From an uncultured Oscillospiraceae bacterium (lineage in GTDB: Bacteria; Bacillota_A; Clostridia; Oscillospirales; Oscillospiraceae): a stretch of DNA of 17,511 nt. The number at the start of each line of letters is the position of its first letter. The first letter of the stretch is position 1. The stretch spans positions 1 to 17,511 of the forward strand of contig CAAEDK010000233.1 of the NCBI GenBank assembly GCA_900754605.1. Reading direction: 5' to 3'. The notes under the pieces are model-generated. The model was given only the letters and a program-made list of their open reading frames with translations, searched no databases and was not told where the DNA came from. This document shows, in pieces, positions 1 to 7,779 of the stretch. The position numbers were made by a program, and so were the translations under genes.

Positions 1-617
1 AGAGTCTCCACCACAATGTTGCCGGAGAAATTCTGGGGCACGCCCTGCCAGACCAGAAGCAGGCCGCCCACCAGAGAGAAGGGCAGCAGGACCCGGGTGG
101 TGATGCGGACCAGATCGGAAAAGAAGTTGCCCACGTTGTCCTTTGTTTTCCCGGCCAGCCCCCGGATGAAGGCCACACAGGCGGCATAGCCGCTGGCGGC
201 GGAGACAAACATCATAAAGGTGATGACCAGCATCTGGGACAGATAACTCAGTCCACTTTCTCCTGCATAGTGCTGAAGATTTGTGTTGGTCATAAAACTG
301 ATGATGGTATTGAAAGCCAGTGTCGGCTCCATGCCCTCAATGGCATTGGGGTTGAACAGAGGGATACTTTGGATCCGCAGGATCAGATAGCCAATGGCAA
401 TCATCACGGCGTTGGTGCCAACCAGCGCCGATGCGTACTGCTTCCAGTTCATTCCCTTGTAAGGGTCAATTCCCCCAATTTTATAGATCGCTCCGTCCAC
501 ACGGTTGAACACCGGGTCGGCGAAGGTGCGTTTTCCGGCGGCGATGTGATACAGGTACCGCCCTACCGGAATGACAAGGATCAAATAGATGACCAATGTC
601 AGGACCAACTGTAACAT
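1..617 (-). CDS. kdpA: KdpA, potassium-transporting ATPase subunit A (N-terminal 205 codons; gene leaves the window)
   Basis: KdpA is the K+-channel-like subunit of the high-affinity KdpFABC pump in the cytoplasmic membrane. The translated start (MLQLVLTLVIYLILVIPVGRY) is a first membrane helix. Around residues 110-120 comes TNTNLQHYAGE, matching the first selectivity-filter loop of the KdpA family (TNTN-Q-Y-GE). Further hydrophobic segments fit the family's repeated channel architecture. Family members are about 560 residues, so roughly a third is present and the rest, with kdpB and kdpC expected next, lies before base 1. The ATG at 617 is preceded by AGGAGG at an ideal distance. kdpF lies 31 bases upstream on the same strand, so this is one operon. 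The assignment is secure. Confidence 0.97.
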   Translation of the reverse strand, partial: MLQLVLTLVIYLILVIPVGRYLYHIAAGKRTFADPVFNRVDGAIYKIGGIDPYKGMNWKQYASALVGTNAVMIAIGYLILRIQSIPLFNPNAIEGMEPTLAFNTIISFMTNTNLQHYAGESGLSYLSQMLVITFMMFVSAASGYAACVAFIRGLAGKTKDNVGNFFSDLVRITTRVLLPFSLVGGLLLVWQGVPQNFSGNIVVET

Positions 618-648
618 ATAAAATTCCTCCTAAATGACATCCGGATCT

Positions 649-726
649 TCAAAAACGCTCCGGATGTGCCAGTGCATAGACCAGATATCCGCCCAGCAGC
701 AGGACGGTGATCCCCAGAAGCAGCAT
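649..726 (-). CDS. kdpF: KdpF, small subunit of the Kdp pump (25 aa)
   Basis: This 25-residue single-helix membrane peptide starts MLLLGITVLLLGGYLVYALA and ends HPERF. The GYLVYAL core followed by a short polar end is the KdpF signature (E. coli KdpF has GYLVYALINAEAF). KdpF sits beside KdpA and stabilises the KdpFABC complex. The start ATG follows a GGGGGGAAACTG stretch that can act as ribosome site. It lies between an unrecognised small ORF (ending 17 bases upstream) and kdpA (starting 31 bases downstream), the standard kdpF position. It is too short for most gene finders, so it may be missing from automatic annotation. Confidence 0.9.
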   Translation of the reverse strand: MLLLGITVLLLGGYLVYALAHPERF

Positions 727-743
727 ATCAGTTTCCCCCCTTG

Positions 744-845
744 TCAAATATCCTGCGTATCAACCTGTTTTTGGCACCAGCGCAGCAGTGCCCATACCAG
801 GCCGACACCGACCAGCAGTGTTCCGACCATCATGAGATCCATCAT
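744..845 (-). CDS. unrecognised 33-aa single-helix membrane protein in the kdp operon
   Basis: This short ORF encodes a hydrophobic peptide beginning MMDLMMVGTLLVGVGLVWAL, then a charged end (RWCQKQVDTQDI). It therefore looks like one N-terminal membrane helix with a short basic/polar tail. A ribosome site (AAAGGGGAC) lies 5-6 bases before the ATG at 845 and overlaps the end of the preceding ORF; a second ATG follows immediately at 842. It ends 17 bases before kdpF and starts 2 bases after the upstream ORF stops, which suggests translational coupling. I do not recognise a family. Position suggests an accessory peptide of the Kdp pump or its sensor, which is inference only. Confidence 0.62.
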   Translation of the reverse strand: MMDLMMVGTLLVGVGLVWALLRWCQKQVDTQDI

Positions 846-847
846 AC

Positions 848-976
848 TTAAGTCCCCTTTCTGACGTGTAAGCGGTGGAAAGCGGCCTGTACTACTTTCC
901 CCGCGAGATTTAACATGGTGACAAGGCCAATCAAACTTCCCACTGCGATCAAGCGCAGGAGTAAATATTCTGACAT
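848..976 (-). CDS. unrecognised 42-aa small membrane protein, first gene after the kdp promoter
   Basis: The peptide begins MSEYLLLRLIAVGSLIGLVT, continues MLNLAGKVVQAAFH and ends RLHVRKGT. It has one hydrophobic helix (about residues 4-24), then an amphipathic stretch and a basic tail. AAAGGAG precedes the ATG at 976 with good spacing, and a -10 element lies 24 bases upstream of the start codon. It is the promoter-proximal member of a string of three tiny membrane ORFs (this one, the ORF ending at 744, and kdpF) before kdpA. I do not recognise a family and cannot assign a role. Its own ribosome site, tight packing and consistent strand argue for a real gene. Confidence 0.6.
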   Translation of the reverse strand: MSEYLLLRLIAVGSLIGLVTMLNLAGKVVQAAFHRLHVRKGT

Positions 977-999
977 AACATCAGTCTCCTTTTGTTTCG

Positions 1000-1028
1000 A
1001 TTATAAGATACAGATCTGTTTTGCATCC
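1000..1028 (-). promoter_or_regulatory. promoter of the kdp small-ORF/kdpFA operon: perfect -10, poor -35
   Basis: On the minus strand a perfect TATAAT (1000-1005) lies 24 bases upstream of the ATG at 976. At 17-bp spacing the -35 position reads GGATGC, a poor match. A 10-bp palindrome ACAGATCTGT (1010-1019) occupies the spacer. A strong -10 with no -35 is typical of promoters needing an activator, here plausibly KdpE, though no kdpE is in the window. Confidence 0.6.
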
Positions 1029-1056
1029 ATAGCATACTGCGCTTTGTAATAAATGG

Positions 1057-1090
1057 GGATTAAGGAACTGAAAACCGCATTAAGAATAAA
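1057..1090 (-). promoter_or_regulatory. pair of ATTAAG-type direct repeats upstream of the kdp promoter
   Basis: Plus-strand reading gives GGATTAAGGA at 1057-1066 and GCATTAAGAA at 1077-1086, exactly 20 bp apart. The second copy extends to GCATTAAGAATAAA, which matches GTATTAAGAGTAAA upstream of kdpD at 12 of 14 positions in the same orientation relative to the gene. This is a candidate response-regulator (KdpE-like) site; the protein is not identified. Confidence 0.35.
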
Positions 1091-1091
1091 T

Positions 1092-1127
1092 GAACGCCAC
1101 CCTGCTTATGTCAGCAGAGCGGCGTTC
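1092..1127 (-). terminator. hairpin overlapping the kdpD stop codon, weak terminator or processing stem
   Basis: GAACGCC (1092-1098) pairs with GGCGTTC (1121-1127), and CTGCT (1102-1106) with AGCAG (1113-1117) inside it. In the mRNA direction (minus) it is followed by ATTTATTCTT, only a weak U-tract. It would separate kdpD from the downstream kdp genes, which have their own -10 element. Confidence 0.45.
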
Positions 1128-3064
1128 TCTTGCTTTTCCTGTAAACGGATGCGTTCCTGGCTCAACCCGCACTGGCTGAGGAGGGATATCATCAAATTCT
1201 TATCAAAAGCATCCGGAAGCGGATATCCGGCGATGGGGATGCCCACAATGCCCATGACGCCCTGTGTTCCACGGACGGAGAGAAACAGCCATTTTGCGTT
1301 TGGAAGCGTATGGGTGGTTGCCCCGGCGTGTTTGTTATTTCGCTGTACCCACTGGGCTATCCCAAGTTCTTCAGGGCCTATCGCAGAGAGGATCGACGCA
1401 TCGTCCAGTGGCTCTGCCCGAAAGGACAGATCTGTACCGCTTCGGCTCAGTGCATAGAGGATTGGCCGGTCAAACAGCCGATGAAGTTGTTTTGCTGTGA
1501 TATGCAGGCACTCCCACTCCGTCCGGCACTGCTGCAATTTTTGACTGCTTTCCAAGAGCAGTTCCGTATAGTAGCCTTTCTGTGCGGCCAAACGCGCCTG
1601 CTCCTGAACACGGGTGGCCAGTGAATTGGCGATCATACTGGAAAACAGCATGATCAAAAATGTAACAGGGTAACTGGGACTATCGGCTTGAAAAGAAAAC
1701 CGCGGCTCGGTGAAAAAGAAATTGAATGCGGCAACACTGAGGAAAGAGGCGATCGCACCATAGAGATAGCCCCGCGTCCGAACGGAAGTAAGCAGTACGC
1801 CGAGGATGTACACAGGAATGATATTAGAATCGCTGAATCCGGCGTTGTGAAACAGGAACCCGATCCCGGTGGACAGCAGCAGGGAACCCAGCATCACACC
1901 GGACTCTCTCCAAGTAAAATGAAAGGTGAGGAGATGGATTATCTGTGGAGATTTCTTGTATCGGGGCTGGTGGTCTGGGATGATGTACACATCCAAATCC
2001 GTCAATTCGATGAGGCGGTCCGCCAGACTTTTCTTTCCCAACAGCAGATTCTGCTTGTGATTGATCCGGCCCATTACGATTTTCGTAACGCCGCTGACCC
2101 GGGCGTATTCTGCGATCTGAACAGCGGGGTCGCTTCCATACACGGTGGAGATCTGTGCCCCCAACTGCTCGGCGAGGCGAAGGTTGTCGCGCAGACGCTT
2201 CAAATTCTCATCAGACAGCTCTTTCGTTTCCGGTGTCTGCACAAACAGTGCCGTAAAGCCACTGTGGAAGGCATCTGCCATTCGTGCTGCAGTCCGGATC
2301 ACTTTGGCATTGGAGGGGGCAGAGGAGAGGCAGATCAGGATATGCTCTCCCGCGCGAGCGCTTTTTTCGTTTCCCTCCTGCACCGCTGTATGGTTGAGCT
2401 GATCTGCGGTCCGGCGCATGGCGATCTCCCGCAACGCACGGAGGTTGTCCTCTGTAAAGAAATTGGCAAGTGCCTGCTTGACCTGACGCTCCTGATAGAC
2501 TTTTCCCACCTGTAAGCGTTTCAGCAATTCGTCTGGCTCAATATCAACCAATTCAACCTGATTTGCCCGGTCAAATACACGGTCTGGAATCCGTTCTTTG
2601 ACTTCAACGCCTGTAATAGAGAATACCAGATCATGCAGGGATTCCAAATGCTGCACATTGATGGTAGTATAGACATTGATTCCGGCTTGCAGCAGCTCTT
2701 CCACATCCTGATACCGCTTTGTGTGGCGGGTGCCAGGTGCATTCGTATGCGCCAGTTCATCCACCAAAATCAGTTGAGGCTTTCTTTGCAACGCCGTGTC
2801 CAAATCGAACTCCCGCAGTATGATCCCCCGATAGTCGGTCTCTGCTGGCTGGAGCGTCTCCAGTCCATCCAGCAGCGCAAGAGTATCCGGCCTGGCATGG
2901 GGCTCTACATATCCCACAACAACGTCGATCCCCTCTTTTTGCGCCTGATGGGCCGCTTCCAACATGGCGTATGTTTTGCCGACGCCCGCTGCGTATCCAA
3001 AAAATATTTTGAGTCTCCCGGGAGCGACGGTATGAGGAAGGTGCTGCATTTCTAAGAGTTCCAT
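1106..3064 (-). CDS. kdpD: KdpD-type osmosensor/K+ sensor lacking the histidine-kinase domain (652 aa)
   Basis: KdpD normally senses K+ limitation and phosphorylates KdpE. Here the N-terminal KdpD domain is intact: Walker A GYAAGVGKT at 23-31, Walker B LILVDELAHTN at 98-108, and conserved TTINVQHLES near 133-142. A universal-stress-protein domain follows (about 240-364), then four membrane helices (about 387-484) with the KdpD hallmark FFTEPRFSF near 450-458, then a GAF-like region to residue 640. The protein stops with ALLT just where the phosphoacceptor-His helix would begin; full-length KdpD is about 890 residues. The 130 bases downstream hold no kinase remnant, so this looks like a naturally short form. 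Start: ATG at 3064 with AGGAG upstream. In S. aureus the USP domain binds c-di-AMP; FTALF near 270 resembles part of that motif, but the site is not clearly complete. It must act with a kinase encoded elsewhere, or not by phosphorylation. Confidence 0.92.
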   Translation of the reverse strand: MELLEMQHLPHTVAPGRLKIFFGYAAGVGKTYAMLEAAHQAQKEGIDVVVGYVEPHARPDTLALLDGLETLQPAETDYRGIILREFDLDTALQRKPQLILVDELAHTNAPGTRHTKRYQDVEELLQAGINVYTTINVQHLESLHDLVFSITGVEVKERIPDRVFDRANQVELVDIEPDELLKRLQVGKVYQERQVKQALANFFTEDNLRALREIAMRRTADQLNHTAVQEGNEKSARAGEHILICLSSAPSNAKVIRTAARMADAFHSGFTALFVQTPETKELSDENLKRLRDNLRLAEQLGAQISTVYGSDPAVQIAEYARVSGVTKIVMGRINHKQNLLLGKKSLADRLIELTDLDVYIIPDHQPRYKKSPQIIHLLTFHFTWRESGVMLGSLLLSTGIGFLFHNAGFSDSNIIPVYILGVLLTSVRTRGYLYGAIASFLSVAAFNFFFTEPRFSFQADSPSYPVTFLIMLFSSMIANSLATRVQEQARLAAQKGYYTELLLESSQKLQQCRTEWECLHITAKQLHRLFDRPILYALSRSGTDLSFRAEPLDDASILSAIGPEELGIAQWVQRNNKHAGATTHTLPNAKWLFLSVRGTQGVMGIVGIPIAGYPLPDAFDKNLMISLLSQCGLSQERIRLQEKQENAALLT

Positions 3065-3140
3065 AAGCGATCTCTCCTAAATGATCTATCCCAACCATAT
3101 AATTATTTGCTTTGATTTTATCATAAAAGATACTATGAAC

Positions 3141-3174
3141 GTATAAGAAAGACGGCGGTTGTATTAAGAGTAAA
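3141..3174 (-). promoter_or_regulatory. repeated GTAT(T)AAGA motifs upstream of kdpD
   Basis: GTATAAGAAA begins at 3141 and GTATTAAGAGTAAA at 3161, again 20 bp apart, about 80-110 bases upstream of the kdpD start. The longer copy is the partner of the motif upstream of the kdp small ORFs. Both genes may share one regulator. This is a pattern match by eye in AT-rich DNA. Confidence 0.3.
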
Positions 3175-3373
3175 TAAGCATATGAATATCAGCGCAAAAA
3201 CTCTGCTATCTTTTTTTGTTTCAGCGGTGCATTTCTTGGGTGGGGGGTATTCCCTAAAAGATGATTGAGAGCAGATAGGCAGGTTTGTTTTGGAAAGGCA
3301 GGAGGGCGAGACGTTGCTGAACTTATTTGTTCTGGACACAGAAGGCAACAAGGCTGGCTGCTCTTCCTAACGC

Positions 3374-3411
3374 AAAACACCCCGATACTCAAGTGAGTAT
3401 CGGGGTGTTTT
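3374..3411 (-). terminator. groEL terminator, perfect 17-bp stem, bidirectional
   Basis: Positions 3374-3390 pair perfectly with 3395-3411 around an AAGT loop; the core is CACCCCGATACTC / GAGTATCGGGGTG. Because the stem ends in A4 on one side and T4 on the other, both strands end in a U-tract (T6 on plus, TTTT on minus). It lies about 95 bases past the groEL stop and insulates kdpD from groESL read-through. Confidence 0.92.
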
Positions 3412-3505
3412 TTGCCTATCAAGCGCTGAATTGGTGTAAATTTGGTGTAAATCAGCCACACCACTTACAGAAAATCCAGCAATTTCAGGGGTTATCGGCG
3501 ATCTC

Positions 3506-5140
<1,635 letters not shown>

Positions 5141-5189
5141 TTACCTCCAATTTAGAGAAAGTGTGTTGAATTAAGGATGAATTGTGGGA

Positions 5190-5216
5190 TACAGGGGGGA
5201 CAACGTCCTTCCTGTA
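5190..5216 (-). other. hairpin between groES and groEL
   Basis: In the mRNA, UACAGG pairs with CCUGUA and GGAC with GUCC around a three-base loop, separated by an AA/CC internal mismatch. It starts directly after the groES stop codon. No U-tract follows, so it is more likely an mRNA stability or processing element than a terminator. Confidence 0.4.
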
Positions 5217-5217
5217 C

Positions 5218-5541
<324 letters not shown>

Positions 5542-5548
5542 TTAGGTT

Positions 5549-5575
5549 TTAGCACTCTTTTTATCTAAGTGCTAA
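5549..5575 (-). promoter_or_regulatory. CIRCE element (HrcA operator)
   Basis: TTAGCACTC - nine bases - AAGTGCTAA, one mismatch from the consensus inverted repeat (GAGTGCTAA). It starts about 11 bases downstream of the -10 element, covering the early transcribed region between promoter and groES. HrcA bound here represses groES-groEL under non-stress conditions. Confidence 0.96.
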
Positions 5576-5586
5576 TCACGAGTATC

Positions 5587-5615
5587 ATAATACCCTTATC
5601 CTCTGGAAAAATCAA
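5587..5615 (-). promoter_or_regulatory. groES-groEL housekeeping promoter
   Basis: On the minus strand TTGATT (5610-5615), a 17-bp spacer and TATTAT (5587-5592) form a good sigma-A-type promoter. Transcription would begin about 5575-5580, at the edge of the CIRCE element. Confidence 0.85.
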
Positions 5616-5693
5616 GACCCATTTCAAAAAATTTTTAGGAGTCCACAAGAGAATTTACTGTTTGTTCACAAAGGAACATGGAAAGTGCTAATT

Positions 5694-6236
5694 CTATCCC
5701 GCGCCGTCCGGTTCCGCTACGCTCGGAGACAGCTCCCCATAGCCCCAAATCAGCGCCCGCTCCACACAGCCCTCGATCCAGGGGATCGGATACTCCTCCA
5801 GCACGCACCGCTCTGGGAGCGTGGTGGACAGCCCCAGCTCCGTCAACAGAGAGCGGTCCCTTTGGAGAATCCACCGCTCGTCCGCCGGATCGGTGCGCAG
5901 CCAGAAGGTCTCAAACCGCTCCCGGTCATAGATGAGGACGATCTCCGCCTGACCCAGGTCGCCCTCGGGCACAAAAAGGAAGATCTTGCAGAAGGGCAGC
6001 TCCGCCGGCTTGGCGGCGATGAGGGCCTCCGTCTTACGCAGCAAGGCGGAAAACAGGGCCTTCCGATCCTTGCCACGGGGGTGGAAAAACCGGTGAGAGT
6101 ACAGGTCCAGCTCCAGAAATTCTGCCCGGCCGTCCGCCTCATCCGGGCGCCAGTTGGGCTGGTAGTCCTCTACCACCCGCATCAGTTTTTTGAGCATCCT
6201 CCGGTAGCCCCGGAATTTTTTGACGCGATAGGCCAT
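5694..6236 (-). CDS. uncharacterised 180-aa protein, possibly DUF3916-like
   Basis: I do not recognise a characterised function. The protein begins MAYRVKKFRGYRRMLKKLMR, a strongly basic helix, followed by a mixed soluble domain with ELDLYSHRFF (about 41-50), LPFCKIFLFVPE (about 80-91) and IVLIYDRERFETFWLR (about 98-113). The pattern resembles the DUF3916 family as I remember it, with low certainty. No signal peptide or membrane helix is present, so it should be cytosolic. The start at 6236 is chosen over a longer frame because AGGAG lies seven bases upstream and the longer frame would run deep into the methyltransferase gene. It begins 10 bases after that gene's stop, so the two are cotranscribed. 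The basic N-terminus and an RNA-methyltransferase neighbour could hint at RNA or ribosome contact (inference). Confidence 0.82.
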   Translation of the reverse strand: MAYRVKKFRGYRRMLKKLMRVVEDYQPNWRPDEADGRAEFLELDLYSHRFFHPRGKDRKALFSALLRKTEALIAAKPAELPFCKIFLFVPEGDLGQAEIVLIYDRERFETFWLRTDPADERWILQRDRSLLTELGLSTTLPERCVLEEYPIPWIEGCVERALIWGYGELSPSVAEPDGAG

Positions 6237-6246
6237 GATGTATCTC

Positions 6247-7371
6247 CTATTTAACGCCGTACATAAACAGGTCACACTTGAGCATACCATTATATAGTTT
6301 GCGCTTCTTGTCCGCCTTCTTCCCAAAGGTACGCTCGAACTCCGTGTGGGAGGACAGCAGATACAGCTTCCAGGTCTCCGGGAACTTGGCCCATGCCTTT
6401 CCAAAGGAACGGTACAGTTCCTCCGCCTCCCGCCGCTCCATGATCCGCTCGCCATAGGGAGGATTGGTGACAATCCGGCCATACATCCCGCCCCAGTGGA
6501 AGGTGCGGGCGTCTGCCGCTTCAAACTTTACGATGTCGTCCACCTCGGCCAATTCTGCATTGCGCCGCGCCAGATCCACCGCCGCCGGATCCAGGTCTCC
6601 ACCCCAGATCTCATAATCCCCGTCAAACTCCTTGTCCATCGCCTCGTCTGCCGCCCGGAGCCACAGCTCCCGGTCCACACAGGCCCACTTCTGGGCGGAA
6701 AAACTCCGGTTCAGGCCGGGAGCCCGGTTTTTTGCGATCAGGGCAGCCTCGATAGGGATGGTGCCCGAGCCGCAGAAGGGGTCGCACAGGGGATCCCGGC
6801 CCCGGTACCGGGACAGCAGCACCATAGCGGCGGCCAGTGTCTCCCGCAGGGGGGCCGCCACACCCTGGGCGCGGTAGCCCCGCTTGTGAAGGCCGGCACC
6901 GGAGGTGTCCAGCATCAGTGTGGCAGTGTCCTTCATAATAGAGAACTGGATCTGATAGAGGGCTCCGGTCTCCGGCAGGGTGTTCAGTCCGTACTGCCCT
7001 CCCAAGCGGGCTGCCACTGCCTTTTTTACGATGGCCTGACAGGCAGGGATGGAGTGAAGGGCAGAGTTCAGGCTATGTCCCTTTACCGGGAACTGGCCAT
7101 CCCGGGGGATAAATCGCTCCCAAGGCAGCGTTCTGGTCCCCTCAAAGAGTGCGTCGAAGTCTCCGGCTGGGAAGGTCCCCAGCACCAACAGCACCCGCTC
7201 CCCGGTGCGCAGGTTCACATTCAGCCGCGGGATGTCCCCCAGCGTTCCACCACAGAGGACGCGGCCGTTCTCCGCCCGCACCTGGGGCAGATCCAGACGG
7301 CGCAGTTCATCGGCAGCCAGGCTCTCCAGGCCAAACAAAGTCGGGATAGCAAAGGTCAATGTTTCATTCAT
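6247..7371 (-). CDS. THUMP-domain class I SAM-dependent RNA methyltransferase (RlmL/YpsC-like, 374 aa)
   Basis: This is a putative rRNA guanine-N2 methyltransferase of the family of E. coli RlmL's N-terminal half and B. subtilis YpsC. A THUMP-like RNA-binding region covers about residues 45-160. The conserved LHKRGYR (161-167) follows, then SAM motif I DPFCGSGT (197-204) and the catalytic NPPYG (303-307) typical of N2-G/N6-A methylation of nucleic acid. Older annotations call this family N6-adenine DNA methylase, which the THUMP domain argues against. The ATG at 7371 has GGGGAGG upstream; a longer open frame to 7578 has no ribosome site and crosses the promoter at 7460-7488. It heads a two-gene unit with the unknown protein ending at 5694. 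The exact target base cannot be read from sequence. Confidence 0.93.
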   Translation of the reverse strand: MNETLTFAIPTLFGLESLAADELRRLDLPQVRAENGRVLCGGTLGDIPRLNVNLRTGERVLLVLGTFPAGDFDALFEGTRTLPWERFIPRDGQFPVKGHSLNSALHSIPACQAIVKKAVAARLGGQYGLNTLPETGALYQIQFSIMKDTATLMLDTSGAGLHKRGYRAQGVAAPLRETLAAAMVLLSRYRGRDPLCDPFCGSGTIPIEAALIAKNRAPGLNRSFSAQKWACVDRELWLRAADEAMDKEFDGDYEIWGGDLDPAAVDLARRNAELAEVDDIVKFEAADARTFHWGGMYGRIVTNPPYGERIMERREAEELYRSFGKAWAKFPETWKLYLLSSHTEFERTFGKKADKKRKLYNGMLKCDLFMYGVK

Positions 7372-7459
7372 GCGGAAAAACCTCCCCGGCCGCCAGCTGT
7401 CCTTGTCCAATGGTCCCGCGTCCAGTTCTTCTGGCGGGGCTGCGGCCCTTGTCAGAACC

Positions 7460-7488
7460 AGTATATCGGAAGCAGCTGGATTTCGCAA
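7460..7488 (-). promoter_or_regulatory. promoter of the RNA methyltransferase operon
   Basis: On the minus strand TTGCGA (7483-7488), a 17-bp spacer and TATACT (7460-7465) precede the ATG at 7371 by about 90 bases. Confidence 0.7.
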
Positions 7489-7522
7489 CACCTTCCGCCC
7501 ATGCCAGGCCCTGTGCGGGTGC

Positions 7523-7544
7523 AAAAAAATGCGCCCGGAGGCGC
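7523..7544 (-). terminator. terminator-like hairpin upstream of the methyltransferase promoter
   Basis: On the minus strand GCGCC-TCCG-GGCGC is followed by A and seven T. It lies upstream of the methyltransferase promoter, with no minus-strand gene known to end here. It could block stray antisense transcription from the nfeD side or end a short leader RNA. The stem is short (5 bp) but GC-only. Confidence 0.45.
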
Positions 7545-7624
7545 GCGGATGCGCAGGAATCAGCCCTGTCGGGCTCAACCGGTATAAATTGACGAATTTT
7601 AACAGAAATGCGCTTATATCAGTG

Positions 7625-7653
7625 TGGAAAATTCCATCTGCCTATGGTATGAT
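7625..7653 (+). promoter_or_regulatory. promoter of the nfeD-SPFH operon with extended -10
   Basis: TGGAAA (7625-7630), a 17-bp spacer and TATGAT (7648-7653), with TG one base before the -10 giving an extended -10 TGGTATGAT. The sequence continues to form TGGTATGATAATGCCA (7645-7660), an imperfect palindrome shared with the XRE gene promoter. Confidence 0.6.
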
Positions 7654-7779
7654 AATGCCACAGCAAACAGGCGGGACACACGGCTGTGACAAGCTCCGGA
7701 GCTCCCCGCACTGGGCTGAGCAACTCTGATCCATCCTACCACAAGCGGATCGATCCCCCGATCCAGAAAGGAGCCGTCT

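Larger units (their letters stand above)
3065..3505. other. 441-bp gene-free stretch between kdpD and groEL
   Basis: It contains an AT-rich upstream region of kdpD (about 3090-3180; a TATGAT lies near 3117-3122 on the minus strand but no good -35 is visible), repeated kdp-type motifs (3141-3174), the groEL terminator (3374-3411), and tandem TGGTGTAAAT copies at about 3432-3451. Open frames here are short, lack good ribosome sites, and partly read through the terminator palindrome. I saw no complete c-di-AMP (ydaO) riboswitch core, although a structure search would be needed to exclude one. Confidence 0.6.
7372..7779. other. 408-bp divergent intergenic region between the RNA methyltransferase and nfeD
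   Basis: It holds the minus-strand methyltransferase promoter (7460-7488), a minus-strand terminator-like hairpin (7523-7544), a small dyad AGCCC/GGGCT near 7563-7576, and the plus-strand nfeD promoter (7625-7653) with a long leader of about 120 bases. I see no convincing gene; the open frames are unsupported by ribosome sites. Confidence 0.6.

Noticed and set aside
3133..3351. 72-codon minus-strand open frame between groEL and kdpD
   Set aside because: No ribosome site, composition unlike neighbours, and it occupies the expected kdpD upstream region.
3065..3373. c-di-AMP (ydaO) riboswitch upstream of kdpD
   Set aside because: The expected conserved core could not be recognised by eye; a covariance search would be decisive.
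5683..5691. Second CIRCE-like half-site (AAGTGCTAA)
   Set aside because: Only one arm is present; the opposite arm at the required 9-base spacing does not match, and it lies upstream of the groES promoter at the end of a neighbouring gene.
6237..6524. N-terminal extension of the 180-aa unknown protein
   Set aside because: The extension would overlap the methyltransferase gene by nearly 280 bases and has no ribosome site; the ATG at 6236 has a clear one.
6247..7371. DNA adenine methyltransferase of a restriction-modification system
   Set aside because: The NPPY motif alone suggests it, but the THUMP region and LHKRGYR place the protein with RNA methyltransferases, and no restriction enzyme is nearby.
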